Below, piece after piece: positions 1 to 8,331 of a stretch of DNA of 64,000 bases (position 1 is the stretch's first letter; each line of letters begins with the position of its first letter). The stretch covers positions 257,016 to 321,015 of the forward strand of contig NZ_JAVHUW010000082.1 in the NCBI RefSeq assembly GCF_030954495.1, in the 5' to 3' direction. A program made the position numbers and the translations under genes. This DNA comes from Candidatus Desulfosporosinus nitrosoreducens (GTDB taxonomy: Bacteria > Bacillota > Desulfitobacteriia > Desulfitobacteriales > Desulfitobacteriaceae). Under the pieces are notes generated by a model. That model was not told the DNA's origin. It made no database searches and worked only from the letters and a program-made list of their open reading frames with translations.

Positions 1-375
1 AACCTCAGACGTCGTAAGCATACTCGTCAGGTTCGTTACAATCTTAGGTAAAGAATTTCCTATCAAAAGTAGCCCTATAGCTGAAAATACTATTCTCTGT
101 ATATCATCGGCCTTTATACTAGAAGAACTATCGTTGGTAAAATCCCCTGCTTCAACCATAGTCGAAGATAGCCTGCCTGAAAGAACCCAAAGCAAAACTC
201 CAAAGATAATAGGAAATATGTAAGGGACAATTATAGCGATCAAATTTTCAAGCCCCATTTGGTTTGGATTAATGACTGAAGCAGTTAGCACATTGGCAAT
301 AATGTCAATTCCTTGAATGATCACATAGACACCAAGAATCTTGCAAGCCAGGCTAACGATCTCGCGTTTATTCAT
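1..375 (-). CDS. Partial small membrane protein (C-terminus beyond window)
   Basis: The first 125 residues of a leftward gene that runs off the left edge are visible. The start is the ATG at 375, preceded by a GGGGGAG ribosome site. The visible part has three hydrophobic stretches, about residues 8-30, 44-66 and 94-117, separated by a polar Ser/Asp-rich loop at 75-92, so it is an integral membrane protein. I do not recognise a family and see no catalytic motif. Function unknown; the coding call rests on the open frame, ribosome site and membrane-protein composition. Confidence 0.7.
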   Translation of the reverse strand, partial: MNKREIVSLACKILGVYVIIQGIDIIANVLTASVINPNQMGLENLIAIIVPYIFPIIFGVLLWVLSGRLSSTMVEAGDFTNDSSSSIKADDIQRIVFSAIGLLLIGNSLPKIVTNLTSMLTTSEV

Positions 376-751
376 TCTACTCTCCCCCAATGTAGAGTTT
401 GTCTATCCCCACGTTATCAACGAATTTTGCGAAACTGTACGCTGTCAATTCTCTTTCACCGATGTCTTGCCCACTTCTTTGATCATGTAATTGGCCATTG
501 CCTCCTCCACCCTTATCTATTCCACTTCCACATACCCCCTTATATACTCACTGTTTCGGTTTGGGTATGGCTTACTCTCAGAAAGTAGCCGGAGTTCAAT
601 GCGAAGGGATTTTTAATGTTTCCTCCCTTCTTCCGGAAGAACTTCTGCTCTTAATTTTACCATATCTGGGTTCCATCTTTCATAGTCTGACAAGATATTG
701 TCAGACAGCTGTGTTATACTTAGGCGATAATAAGTGTAAGGGTGATGAGCC
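376..751. other. Intergenic region with a palindromic operator
   Basis: This gap separates two divergent genes. It contains the perfect palindrome at 685-706 and the promoter regions of both genes. A 17-codon minus-strand frame (445-498) with a GGAGGAG site is present but is too short to support as a gene. No RNA gene or mobile element is seen. Confidence 0.5.
685..706. promoter_or_regulatory. Perfect 9-bp inverted repeat, probable operator
   Basis: Arms GTCTGACAA and TTGTCAGAC flank GATA. The palindrome sits 45-67 bp before the TTG start of the coiled-coil gene and just upstream of a TATACT hexamer at 715-720, so a dimeric repressor here could cover the promoter. No regulator of a matching type lies beside it, so the binding protein is unknown. 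Confidence 0.55.
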
Positions 752-1183
752 TTGGATAATAACGAGTTTCAAGAATTTATAGCTGGTCAATTTGCTAAAC
801 TATTTAGTGAAGTCCAAGCCTTCAAACAGGACGTAAAATCGGAGTTTTCCAAAGTGGACTCCAGACTTATGTCAGTAGAATCGAAACTTACGTCGGTAGA
901 GTCGAAACTTACAACGGTAGAATCGAGACTTACATCGGTAGAGTCGAAACTTACATCAGCAGAATCGTGGCTTACATCAGTAGAACAGTCACAAGTACAA
1001 TTGGAGACTAATCTTACTGAAAAAATAGATGTCTTGTTCTACGACGCCCGCGAGAGCCAGAAACAGACAAACGCTGAGGTTATAGACGAGATCAGAAAAT
1101 TAGGCACTAAAGTCGAAGCCTTGCAGATGGAGTCTTCCCTTCACGAAAGAGAAATAAAAGCTTTAAAAAAGGTGTCGCCTTAA
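752..1183 (+). CDS. Heptad-repeat coiled-coil protein
   Basis: A 143-residue protein starting at TTG 752 with an upstream AAGGGTGA-like ribosome site. Residues 35-76 are six consecutive seven-residue units of the form VESKLTS, followed by a degenerate unit, then a charged helical tail. The repeat is a textbook coiled-coil heptad (V and L at the core positions), so the protein is probably an elongated oligomer. There is no signal peptide or membrane segment. It is the only complete plus-strand gene in the window. The stop codon lies in the loop of the downstream terminator. Specific function unknown. Confidence 0.75.
   Translation: MDNNEFQEFIAGQFAKLFSEVQAFKQDVKSEFSKVDSRLMSVESKLTSVESKLTTVESRLTSVESKLTSAESWLTSVEQSQVQLETNLTEKIDVLFYDARESQKQTNAEVIDEIRKLGTKVEALQMESSLHEREIKALKKVSP
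854..979 (+). repeat. Six 21-bp tandem repeats encoding VESKLTS heptads
   Basis: Six in-frame 21-bp units of the form GTAGAATCGAAACTTACATC, differing by a few substitutions, encode the coiled-coil heptads. In-frame tandem units like these expand or contract by slippage without breaking the frame. Confidence 0.85.
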
Positions 1184-1197
1184 CCGGCGTCTTTTTT
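1165..1197. terminator. Bidirectional intrinsic terminator
   Basis: An A6 run, a 7-bp GC-containing stem with three G-U pairs (GGTGTCG with CGGCGTC) and a T6 run form a hairpin usable in both directions. It ends the coiled-coil gene, whose TAA is in the loop, and also lies downstream of the leftward MFS gene at 1450-2703. Confidence 0.75.
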
Positions 1198-1449
1198 GTT
1201 AACAGAACAAGTAAACTCAATGCAGTAAGGAGTGGAGCTTTCTAAGGGTTCGCCTAATAAGGGCCTGAGGAATCATTGCACCCTCAATCTCAAAGCTCCC
1301 CTTGCAGAAATAAAGCTGCCTTATGTACCTTAGAAAGGGATTTAATATCGCAAAGAACCAGGACATTTTCATTTCTTCCTGCAAAAGGCTGATTTCAAGC
1401 TTGCTTTTCGTCTGCTCCAGCTCGTCCCAGCCGCTGCTTGGCGGAGTTA

Positions 1450-2703
1450 TTACGGTAAAGCATGCCTTATCGTATTTATATGAATTGCAATATAGAATAA
1501 AAGCAGTAATATACCACCGCATAAAGGTAGATAAAACGCTGGAATAATGCTGATAATACTGCCTGACAGAATATACCCGATTGGTGTGAAAACTTTTACG
1601 ATGCTTATGCTAATACTCAGGGATCGTCCTCGGATATTTTCAGGCACTCTGGTCTGAAAATTGTTGATAAATGGAATATCAATCAAAGCGCTAATAAAGC
1701 CGATGCAAGCGAGTAGAAATGAGTAATAGGGCACAATCAACTGTGAAGAAGGATGAAGGGCAAGAGCAGGTAACATGCCAAGCGGAAACAGACATGCCGA
1801 AAAGAGTACGCCAGTAATCATCATCAGTCTTTTGTACGGAAGACTGCCAGTGACTTTTCTGGTAAGCATTGCGCCGAGAATCATGCCAAACGGCGTAAAG
1901 CACTGAACAATCCCATAAGCTTTTGAGGAAAGGTGGAAGGTATTGTTTAGAATATATGGGATTGGAACTGAATAACACAGTGCGCTAAAAAAGTTGACCA
2001 CCAGAAAATTCAATAATGTGCTTTTAATCCAATCGGTTTTCCGTATATAGTTAATTCCCGCGACGAAATCCCGCCGCAGATCCAATTTCAGCTTCTGGGA
2101 CATTGGGGTATAATAAAGGCGGAAATCAATCAGGCATTCGGTTAAAGTTGACAGAAGAAAAGCCATCCCGTTCCAAAAGACAAAAAATCGTATATTCATT
2201 ACAGCATACAGAACCCCACCTAAGCCCGGGCTAATAATGATTGCGGCCGAATCAACAATCTTCCCGATCGAATTTAACCTTATAATGTTATCCTTTGAAA
2301 CGATATTAGGTACGGCCGAGTCAATGCAGACATTGTAGAGCGCCTGCGAAATCGAAAGCAGCAGCGTGGCGGTATAGATTTCAAAAAGCGTGAACCCCCC
2401 TGTGCTGATAATAAACAGCGTAATAAAGAGAAGCCCGTTAAACGTGTCGGTTAAAACTACTATGATCTTTTTGCTGAACCTATCCGCAAGGATGCCGGCA
2501 AACGGTCCAATCAGGACAGTCGGGATGATCTGAAGTGAAAGTGTGATAGCAAACGAAAGGCTCGACCCGGTCATTTTCAGGACATACAGTCCTACTGCAA
2601 ACGTATAGACGGAGGACATCAGGACGGATATGCTCCGCCCCGTCAAAAACATCGTAAAATTGAGTCGCTCACCTTTTGGGCTGCTCGTCAGTCTCACACT
2701 CAC
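1450..2703 (-). CDS. MFS drug-efflux-type transporter
   Basis: A 417-residue major facilitator with about 12 membrane helices, of the macrolide-efflux-like group (MFS_3). The conserved loop 2-3 signature is GILADRFSKK near residues 74-83. The start is GTG 2703, with AGGAGG seven bases upstream. It lies 102 bp downstream of the MerR-methyltransferase gene and a terminator separates the two, so it probably has its own promoter in that short gap. The substrate cannot be read from sequence; proton-driven export of a hydrophobic compound is the usual role of the family. Confidence 0.9.
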   Translation of the reverse strand: MSVRLTSSPKGERLNFTMFLTGRSISVLMSSVYTFAVGLYVLKMTGSSLSFAITLSLQIIPTVLIGPFAGILADRFSKKIIVVLTDTFNGLLFITLFIISTGGFTLFEIYTATLLLSISQALYNVCIDSAVPNIVSKDNIIRLNSIGKIVDSAAIIISPGLGGVLYAVMNIRFFVFWNGMAFLLSTLTECLIDFRLYYTPMSQKLKLDLRRDFVAGINYIRKTDWIKSTLLNFLVVNFFSALCYSVPIPYILNNTFHLSSKAYGIVQCFTPFGMILGAMLTRKVTGSLPYKRLMMITGVLFSACLFPLGMLPALALHPSSQLIVPYYSFLLACIGFISALIDIPFINNFQTRVPENIRGRSLSISISIVKVFTPIGYILSGSIISIIPAFYLPLCGGILLLLFYIAIHINTIRHALP

Positions 2704-2793
2704 AGCAAGGCCTCCTTTTTATGAGGCTATTGTAAGACGCGGGGCCAACACGATGTCAAGTATGCAAGCGCCTCGAATTTGAAGGGAAAAAAT

Positions 2794-2821
2794 AAAAAGG
2801 TCGGGTTAACCCGATCTTTTT
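2794..2821. terminator. Intrinsic terminator after MerR-methyltransferase gene
   Basis: A self-complementary core TCGGGTTAACCCGA is flanked by AAAAAG and CTTTTT, giving a hairpin with a T run on either strand. The stop codon of the MerR fusion gene (2806-2808) is in the loop. Confidence 0.8.
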
Positions 2822-4020
2822 CCAGCGAAGCTGTAATTCAACACTTTTTCACCGCTGCGAAAATAATTTTCATAAATGCCCCCTTTGGTCACAACGTTGG
2901 AAGTATATTCGTCTTCCCTGATGAAACCAAGTTCTTCAATTTGCTTTTTGAGAGAATGAATCTGAAAATTCGGCCGGAATTTAACGGGAACCATGCTGTC
3001 GGGACTGAAATTCCGGAAAATGATATATGAGCCCAACAACTCAGCCTCTGTTTTTAAGAACCGTTCAACTAATCTCAGCAAAAATTCTCCGTGCTCAAAG
3101 CTAAAATTACTTGTTCCTGTAAAATCATATGAAACATCCACAGATCGGGTTTTCAAGGGAATATGGGGAAAATCACAGCAGATAAAAAGGATTCCCTTTC
3201 TTTTCTCCGCCTTTTCCAAAATCCCTTTTAAGAATCGTAACTTTCCGGGATCGTGGTCAGCGGCGATGTAAACAGCATCGTCGGGCAGATTATCATAAAT
3301 GCGCCTCAGGAAAAAGCCGCTCCCACTGCCCAATTCCAGAATCACTTTTTCCGCAAGATTCTCAGAATGGACATGTTGCGCATTCCACTCCAATGCTTTG
3401 TAAATCCGATTGAGATATTCAGTATCCGTATTTTGAATATAGGACAAAACATCAAGGGGTGGATCGCCGTCGTTTAAGCCGCCAAAAGCAAACAGGATGC
3501 CATCCTGAACCGAATATTCGTTGCCGCATTTACAACTCAGTTTACCAGAAAGGATCATGTTATCTTCCACGACCCCGGGCTTTAAAGCAAGGGGGCCTCC
3601 ACAGCGATCACAGGCCAGATAATGCATCCAGCTTAGTTGAATGCCCATTTTGAATGACCTATGTTCGTTTTTGACTTCCAGCTTGTGAAGCTCTTCTTTC
3701 AGGCGGGATTGTTCACCGTTTAATTTTTCGATTTCGATTTGTGTCCGTTGATATTTTGCTTGAAATATATTCTTATAATATTCGTCCTCCTGAAAGGAGG
3801 TCATTTTCCCAAGATGCTTGACGATAAAAATATTTTTAATTTCATGCAAGGCAAATCCTAGCGATTTTAAAAACAGGATTTCATTAAAGTCATTCTGACA
3901 TTGCCGGTCGAATTCATACTGCTTGTTTTTCTTTTGCGGTATTAACAATTCAAGATCGATATAATGCCGGATTGTGTCAATACTGACCTGATTCTGTTTT
4001 GCAAACGCTCCAATCTTCAT
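2806..4020 (-). CDS. MerR-type HTH, zinc ribbon and SAM methyltransferase fusion
   Basis: This 404-residue protein joins three parts. Residues 1-75 are a MerR-type winged helix (start IGAFAKQNQVSIDTIRHY). Residues 80-120 are the dimerisation coil usual in MerR proteins. Residues 137-165 carry CDRC and CKC, a zinc-ribbon-like element. Residues 220-385 are a class I S-adenosylmethionine methyltransferase, with motif I as LELGSGSGF (228-236) and an acidic AADHD end of strand 2 near 253-257. MerR proteins normally end in a small effector-binding domain; here an enzyme-like domain takes that place. The target of methylation is unknown. The downstream neighbour is an exporter, so a drug-response role is possible. 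Start ATG 4020 has a weak GGCAGG site. Confidence 0.88.
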   Translation of the reverse strand: MKIGAFAKQNQVSIDTIRHYIDLELLIPQKKNKQYEFDRQCQNDFNEILFLKSLGFALHEIKNIFIVKHLGKMTSFQEDEYYKNIFQAKYQRTQIEIEKLNGEQSRLKEELHKLEVKNEHRSFKMGIQLSWMHYLACDRCGGPLALKPGVVEDNMILSGKLSCKCGNEYSVQDGILFAFGGLNDGDPPLDVLSYIQNTDTEYLNRIYKALEWNAQHVHSENLAEKVILELGSGSGFFLRRIYDNLPDDAVYIAADHDPGKLRFLKGILEKAEKRKGILFICCDFPHIPLKTRSVDVSYDFTGTSNFSFEHGEFLLRLVERFLKTEAELLGSYIIFRNFSPDSMVPVKFRPNFQIHSLKKQIEELGFIREDEYTSNVVTKGGIYENYFRSGEKVLNYSFAGKRSG

Positions 4021-4487
4021 GATCTACCTGCCCCAATATCAATTTTTCAGATGACATTGTTGACTTAATTATATTCATATAGATATTCTGAACAACTTTT
4101 ATTGAACGTCTAATTTCCAGCAAAAGCCGCGTGTATAAATAGTTTTCAAGCCTTAACCGCTATGCAACTTAATGTCTATCGGTGCCCTTATCGCCCCGGG
4201 CCAACTGCCCCGAAGTGGTTTTCACTGTCGTAATTATACTCTATCAGAATCCGGTGATTTAGTCCATTTCTGTCCGCTCCAACACCCCGCGCCGCCTCAG
4301 CAACCAGACTATAAATGAGAGTATTAACACCACCAATCTTGCGAACGAAATCAATACAGAACTCTGTTTGTCAAGGTTGAAATGCTTTTGGGCAAAAAAC
4401 AGCTGGCGCAACGGTCTTTTCCGCTGCGCCAGCTGTTAATTTTCTTGGGGATGATAAGAACTTCTTAATCCAATTTCGGATAGGCAT
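4021..4487. other. Intergenic region between HAD and MerR genes
   Basis: The right end holds the terminator of the HAD gene (4394-4437). The left end holds the promoter of the MerR fusion, with a TATAAT hexamer (minus strand, 4068-4073). Between them (about 4200-4390, minus strand) is an open frame without a good start that encodes one hydrophobic helix followed by arginines; it could be a remnant of a membrane-protein gene but nothing confirms this. Confidence 0.4.
4394..4437 (-). terminator. Intrinsic terminator of HAD phosphatase gene
   Basis: Perfect 13-bp arms AACAGCTGGCGCA and TGCGCCAGCTGTT are followed on the minus strand by a T6 run, 51 bp after the HAD stop codon. Confidence 0.9.
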
Positions 4488-5114
4488 TTATATTCCCAGA
4501 GTTAAGAGATCTTCAAAACGATCAATCACATAATCATAGTCTTCAACCTTCCCAAAGCCATACCTTGCATAGACAAACGGAATTTCCGCCACTTTGGCTG
4601 CCTGGGCATCTCCGTCGGTATCTCCTACATAAACAGGTTTTTTCAGTTGATTTCTTGCTATGATGATTTTATTGGTTTCCCCTTTCGAGAGCCCTGTGAC
4701 ACCCCAACATTCAAAATCACTGAAGTATTTATTTAAGCTATGAGCCTTAAAAAAGGCTTGTATATAGCCGTCCTGACAATTACTGACGATGAACAATTTG
4801 TATTTTTGAGATAACTTCGCAAGGGTTTCTTCTAAGTTAGGGTATAACATGCCGCCACGCTGTCCTAAATAAACTTGTTCTGTTTCACAGAATTCTTCCA
4901 TTAGTTTCTTTTGAGAAGCTTCATCTAATTCCGGGAATAATTTTTTGCCGATTTCGTCCATTGGCAATCCCATGCATCCCTGCATATCTTCAGGGGTTAC
5001 TGCTTTTGTAATGTTGGGGAAGCTTGCCAGGACCCCTTGCCACGCCTCACAAATTCCTGCGATGGAATTCCAAAGAGTGCCGTCTAAATCAAAGATAATG
5101 CTATCAATTTCCAT
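4488..5114 (-). CDS. HAD-superfamily phosphatase (phosphoglycolate-phosphatase-like)
   Basis: A 208-residue HAD hydrolase with all four motifs: DLDGT (D9 nucleophile, D11), Ser111 in IVSN, Lys144, and GDTDGD (D165, D169) for magnesium. A helical cap lies between motifs I and II (about residues 20-85), as in the phosphoglycolate phosphatase and beta-phosphoglucomutase group. The substrate is probably a small phosphorylated metabolite. It is transcribed alone: it ends in a strong terminator and the next gene upstream is 178 bp away. Confidence 0.9.
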   Translation of the reverse strand: MEIDSIIFDLDGTLWNSIAGICEAWQGVLASFPNITKAVTPEDMQGCMGLPMDEIGKKLFPELDEASQKKLMEEFCETEQVYLGQRGGMLYPNLEETLAKLSQKYKLFIVSNCQDGYIQAFFKAHSLNKYFSDFECWGVTGLSKGETNKIIIARNQLKKPVYVGDTDGDAQAAKVAEIPFVYARYGFGKVEDYDYVIDRFEDLLTLGI

Positions 5115-5292
5115 TTCTTATGACCATCCCTCTTAATAATAATTACAATCCAAAAGGAATACGATAAACTCTGATTCTGTAAACCAAGGAGCATATTTTT
5201 CGATATTAGTAAGTATAGTCTCAATCCTTCCTTAGAGTCAAAACAAATGTCTTTCTTCTTGTAGGTAAGTATTAAAACTCACTATCCCATTC

Positions 5293-6570
5293 TCAATCAA
5301 AATGACGTATTTTCGGTAGACAAAGCAATGTGGTCGCCCCCAGGATAATAAGCAGGGCACTCACTATAATGGTCTTGATACCGCCTATTTTTATGGCCAA
5401 CCAGCCTGTGAACAGGCTTCCCACGGGCAAGAGCGCAAAGGACCCGAACATATCCAGGCTGGCAACACGTCCAAACGCCTCTGGAGCCACCAGTTCCTGA
5501 AGACTTCCTTGCCATGTTAATGACATGATCATAAGACATGCACCATATGCCGCAGAGATAGCCATGAGTACCAATGGTGTTCGTGCGAAAATAAGGACGA
5601 GTCTCGCCATCCCTATACCGAGCATACTTCCATAGTTGACTAATCCCCTTTTGCGCCAGCGCTGCCGGCGTCCGTACACTAGTGCGCATAAAATACCTCC
5701 AAGCCCTGATGTACTGGCAATCAGGCCATAGACGGCGTCGGACATACCAAGATGAACCTTGATTAACCAAGGCAGCAGAATGGTTGTGACTCCGCTACTG
5801 GCAATATTGATGAAAGCAGCGGCAATAATACCTACCCACAGCCATTGGTGTTTACGCAGTTCCTGATACCCACCCGTAAGTTCATGGGCAAAATGGCGCA
5901 GGCCACTCGCTTCTCGATTAGAAATCCGTTCAGGCGAGTCTAGTCGAAGAAATGCCAGGCTGACAATTGAAATCAAAAATGTTGCGGCATCAACCCAAAA
6001 TCCAACAGCCAAACTTGCCAGGCCGACAATCAGCCCGCCAGCGGCCGGGCCGAGCAACTTAGCAACCTGCTGGCTTACCTGGGTTAACCCGTTCGCCGCA
6101 TTTCGGACATCGGGCGTGAAAATCTGGGAGCGTGCTGCCGAATAGGCCGGTTGGAACAGGGAATCCATAACACCGTAAAGTAGCACGAACGCATAAAGAA
6201 GAGGCATCGTCAGCCGATGCGTTCCCGCCAATACGGCTATGACGGCCACCAGTAGTCCGCGAGAAATATCAGTCGTCATCATTAGCAAGGAACGCGAAGC
6301 GCGGTCAACTAGAAGCCCTGTAAACGGCAAGAGCACGACCTGCGGTAATATAAGTAGTGCCATGACAAGTCCCATTTGCAGCGTAGAGCGGCCCATGGAA
6401 TACACCGCAAGAGGTATTGTCACCCAAAGGATGGCATCTCCAAATTGCGAGAAAGTCTGCCCCATCCACAACATTGTAAATTGCCGGGATCTTAAAGGGC
6501 TTAGCAACGTTCCGCGAACAGTTTCAGCAGAATCCATTGAGAGCGTCGACTTGTTGGTACCATTGTTCAT
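5293..6570 (-). CDS. MFS efflux transporter
   Basis: A 425-residue major facilitator with about 12 helices and the loop signature GLLVDRASRS near residues 84-93. A 28-residue polar N-terminal tail precedes helix 1. The start ATG 6570 has GGAGG ten bases upstream. It belongs to the same broad MFS_3-like efflux group as the gene at 1450-2703, but the two are clearly different proteins. A 47-bp dyad lies 131 bp upstream and may control it. Substrate unknown. Confidence 0.88.
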   Translation of the reverse strand: MNNGTNKSTLSMDSAETVRGTLLSPLRSRQFTMLWMGQTFSQFGDAILWVTIPLAVYSMGRSTLQMGLVMALLILPQVVLLPFTGLLVDRASRSLLMMTTDISRGLLVAVIAVLAGTHRLTMPLLYAFVLLYGVMDSLFQPAYSAARSQIFTPDVRNAANGLTQVSQQVAKLLGPAAGGLIVGLASLAVGFWVDAATFLISIVSLAFLRLDSPERISNREASGLRHFAHELTGGYQELRKHQWLWVGIIAAAFINIASSGVTTILLPWLIKVHLGMSDAVYGLIASTSGLGGILCALVYGRRQRWRKRGLVNYGSMLGIGMARLVLIFARTPLVLMAISAAYGACLMIMSLTWQGSLQELVAPEAFGRVASLDMFGSFALLPVGSLFTGWLAIKIGGIKTIIVSALLIILGATTLLCLPKIRHFD

Positions 6571-6877
6571 CAGTCGGAAACCTCCATTTATCGTTCAAGC
6601 ACATTGCGAGCCTCATCATCTAGAGTTGCTATCAGTCCCACATGGCCGTTTTCTGCAACTTGGGTATTTTGCCTATCCCCTCGAAAAAGTGGAATAACGG
6701 AAATCGCAACCATTGTTCTAAACTCAACATAACAAAAGTTGCGATTTAATACTCGATTCATATTCCTTTACCCTTTGTATTCTGATCTGATTTTTGGGGA
6801 AGAGCCATGTTAGATTCCTCCCTGCTGGAATTTTAATATCCAGGAATATAGTCTTGGGGAAGAGCCTTTTCTTATAG
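6571..6877. other. Intergenic region with dyad and direct repeat
   Basis: It contains the long dyad at 6701-6747 and two direct copies of TTGGGGAAGAGCC near 6797 and 6853. No gene is seen. It is the leader and promoter region of the MFS gene at 5293-6570. Confidence 0.4.
6701..6747. promoter_or_regulatory. Nested inverted repeat upstream of MFS gene
   Basis: Perfect arms AAATCGCAAC (6701-6710) and GTTGCGATTT (6738-6747) enclose a second pair, TTGTT and AACAA, after a symmetric two-base internal loop. As RNA this is a 10+5 bp stem. It has no T run, so an operator or leader structure is more likely than a terminator. Confidence 0.5.
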
Positions 6878-7354
6878 TTACCTACCTAGTAATGAGGGAT
6901 TGCTGGGATTTTTAAATAGGTAATGCAACATCAAACTTGCGGCTGCTAGTTTATATTTTTTCTCATAATCAATCGAGGCAGTATCTTGCATAAAGCTTGC
7001 AATGTCCTGCTTATTTAGCCCAGCATAGAGTGCTATAGTTTCATATTCAAGACCAAATAATAGTACAAGTAACTCAATAACAGCTTTTACTCGTTTATCT
7101 TCGCTAACCACAGACGCTGGCATTCCATCTGAAAGAAAAATAATTAAATTGAATAGCCCTCGGTTTTCAATTAAGAATAAATCAGTTATTTCCTTTTTTC
7201 CGTTGACAAAATCCGAAAGCGACTCAATACTAACTTGCGTTACTATGTTTAATGTTTTTAATGAAATCTTATATTCATTGACAATAGTTAAGAACTTTTC
7301 CTTTAGCTTATCCTTTGTCAGCATGTTTGAGATCTTAATTTTATGTTCTTGCAT
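6878..7354 (-). CDS. Small HTH-like protein of unknown function
   Basis: A 158-residue soluble protein, start ATG 7354 with GGGAGG seven bases upstream. Residues 32-53 and 104-125 each look like a helix-turn-helix (for example ETIALYAGLNKQDIASFM), giving a repeat of two HTH-like halves. This layout is seen in uncharacterised clostridial HTH proteins. DNA binding is inferred only. It stands alone between gaps of 171 and 307 bp. Confidence 0.65.
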   Translation of the reverse strand: MQEHKIKISNMLTKDKLKEKFLTIVNEYKISLKTLNIVTQVSIESLSDFVNGKKEITDLFLIENRGLFNLIIFLSDGMPASVVSEDKRVKAVIELLVLLFGLEYETIALYAGLNKQDIASFMQDTASIDYEKKYKLAAASLMLHYLFKNPSNPSLLGR

Positions 7355-7525
7355 CCGCTAACCTCCCTGCTTTAAAAACTAGGTGGCACATATCTTTGTA
7401 ACGTTTGCAATTCTAAACATAAATTTCTATAATCATTTCTAATTTTCCTGCGCCACTACAGGAATTTTAACCATGCGTTTGCGGGCTGTGACAGGTTCGC
7501 TGGTACTTCCTCTAATACAAACCCA

Positions 7526-8101
7526 TTAGTTAAAATCATTAACCGCCGATGAACCGATAGCCTTCAGGCTAGTGTGCAGATCTTTTTGTTCATGCGCCGG
7601 TCCATTGCGCATACCGGTAACGACAGGTACCTCTTGAACAGTAAATTCCAGCAGCTCAAACATGTGCCTCGTATAATCAATATACGGCTGAAACAGGCCG
7701 GAATCAGGATTGCCCTGATTAAAAGTAAGGATCAGCTTTTTCTCGGCGGTACTCTCTTCTTTGAAATACGGAGAGTAGCGCGGAGAGAAGCGCGCAAACA
7801 TCCGGTCGATGATTGTCTTGGCCTGGGCACTCATCTGCGTCAGATAAATCGGCGAGCCGAAAATAATGGCATTGGCACGATCCATCGCCTCATTAAGTTT
7901 CTGCATGTCGTCTTTAATAACACAACCCTGATCGCTCTTATGGCAGCCCCAACAACCCCGGCAGGGGTTGATATCGAGATCGCTGAAATACCAGGACTCC
8001 GTTTCGGCTCCCTGTTCTTTCGCACCTTCGAGTATTTTGTTGACGATCCAGGCGGTATTGCCTTCTTTCCGCGGACTGGCGATAATTCCGATCATCTTCA
8101 T
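7526..8101 (-). CDS. Iron-sulfur flavoprotein / NADPH-dependent FMN reductase family
   Basis: A 191-residue flavodoxin-fold protein. SPRKEGNT at 9-16 is the FMN phosphate loop. C47, C50, C53 and C60 (CRGCWGC then GC) form the compact cysteine cluster of archaeal and clostridial iron-sulfur flavoproteins, which bind a [4Fe-4S] cluster and shuttle electrons, often to reduce oxygen species or quinones. The start at 8101 is chosen because the protein begins directly with the first beta strand and a TAAGGAGG site lies about 11 bases upstream; an open frame extends further but has no family similarity. Two MarR-type operators cover its promoter, so it is probably the target of the MarR gene upstream. 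Confidence 0.87.
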   Translation of the reverse strand: MKMIGIIASPRKEGNTAWIVNKILEGAKEQGAETESWYFSDLDINPCRGCWGCHKSDQGCVIKDDMQKLNEAMDRANAIIFGSPIYLTQMSAQAKTIIDRMFARFSPRYSPYFKEESTAEKKLILTFNQGNPDSGLFQPYIDYTRHMFELLEFTVQEVPVVTGMRNGPAHEQKDLHTSLKAIGSSAVNDFN

Positions 8102-8199
8102 CTTGCTTCTTTCCTCCTTAGTGGTACTTTGTGCTGTAGATTGTGTGTTTATTGCTGTAAATCTATACCTTTGAAATTCATACCGCGCGAACAACACAG

Positions 8200-8255
8200 T
8201 TATGTTTCCTTGGCAACATAATTATCCTATCACTTTATTGTTTCCTTGTCAATAA
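8200..8255 (-). promoter_or_regulatory. Flavoprotein promoter with two MarR-type operators
   Basis: On the minus strand TTGACA (8247-8252) and TAGGAT (8224-8229) are 17 bp apart, a good sigma-A promoter. Operator A, 8235-8255, is TTATTG/CAATAA around TTTCCTTGT and overlaps the -35. Operator B, 8200-8221, is TTATGTT/AACATAA around TCCTTGGC and covers the start-site region. Both share GTTTCCTTG(G/T)CAA. A related sequence lies in the MarR promoter at 8890-8907. Confidence 0.7.
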
Positions 8256-8262
8256 TAAAGGA

Positions 8263-8302
8263 GGCGGTATCCTGCACTGACGTTTCAGCGCAGGATACCG
8301 CC
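8263..8302 (-). terminator. Terminator of MarR gene
   Basis: Perfect 13-bp arms GGCGGTATCCTGC and GCAGGATACCGCC flank a 14-base loop, 29 bp after the MarR stop codon. The following minus-strand sequence is T-rich (CCTTTATTATT) rather than a clean T run. Confidence 0.75.
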
Positions 8303-8331
8303 CCCCCTAGATTGCTTTTTGAGACAACCCG

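Noticed and set aside
445..498. 17-codon minus-strand frame with a GGAGGAG site
   Set aside because: Very short, only three bases between site and start, and no recognisable content; kept as a note in the intergenic entry only.
498..782. Plus-strand frame of 94 codons
   Set aside because: No ribosome site, unnatural composition, and it runs across the operator and into the start of the coiled-coil gene in another frame.
1217..1522. Minus-strand frame of 101 codons overlapping the end of the MFS gene
   Set aside because: The only start is 73 bp inside the MFS gene without a ribosome site, and the product resembles nothing known. It could be a remnant, but the sequence does not prove it.
4200..4390. 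Minus-strand frame encoding one hydrophobic helix and a basic end
   Set aside because: No start codon with a ribosome site, and it begins in the HAD terminator. A degraded gene is possible but cannot be shown.
7574..8221. 215-codon plus-strand frame antisense to the flavoprotein gene
   Set aside because: It mirrors the codon pattern of the real gene and covers its promoter; no family match.
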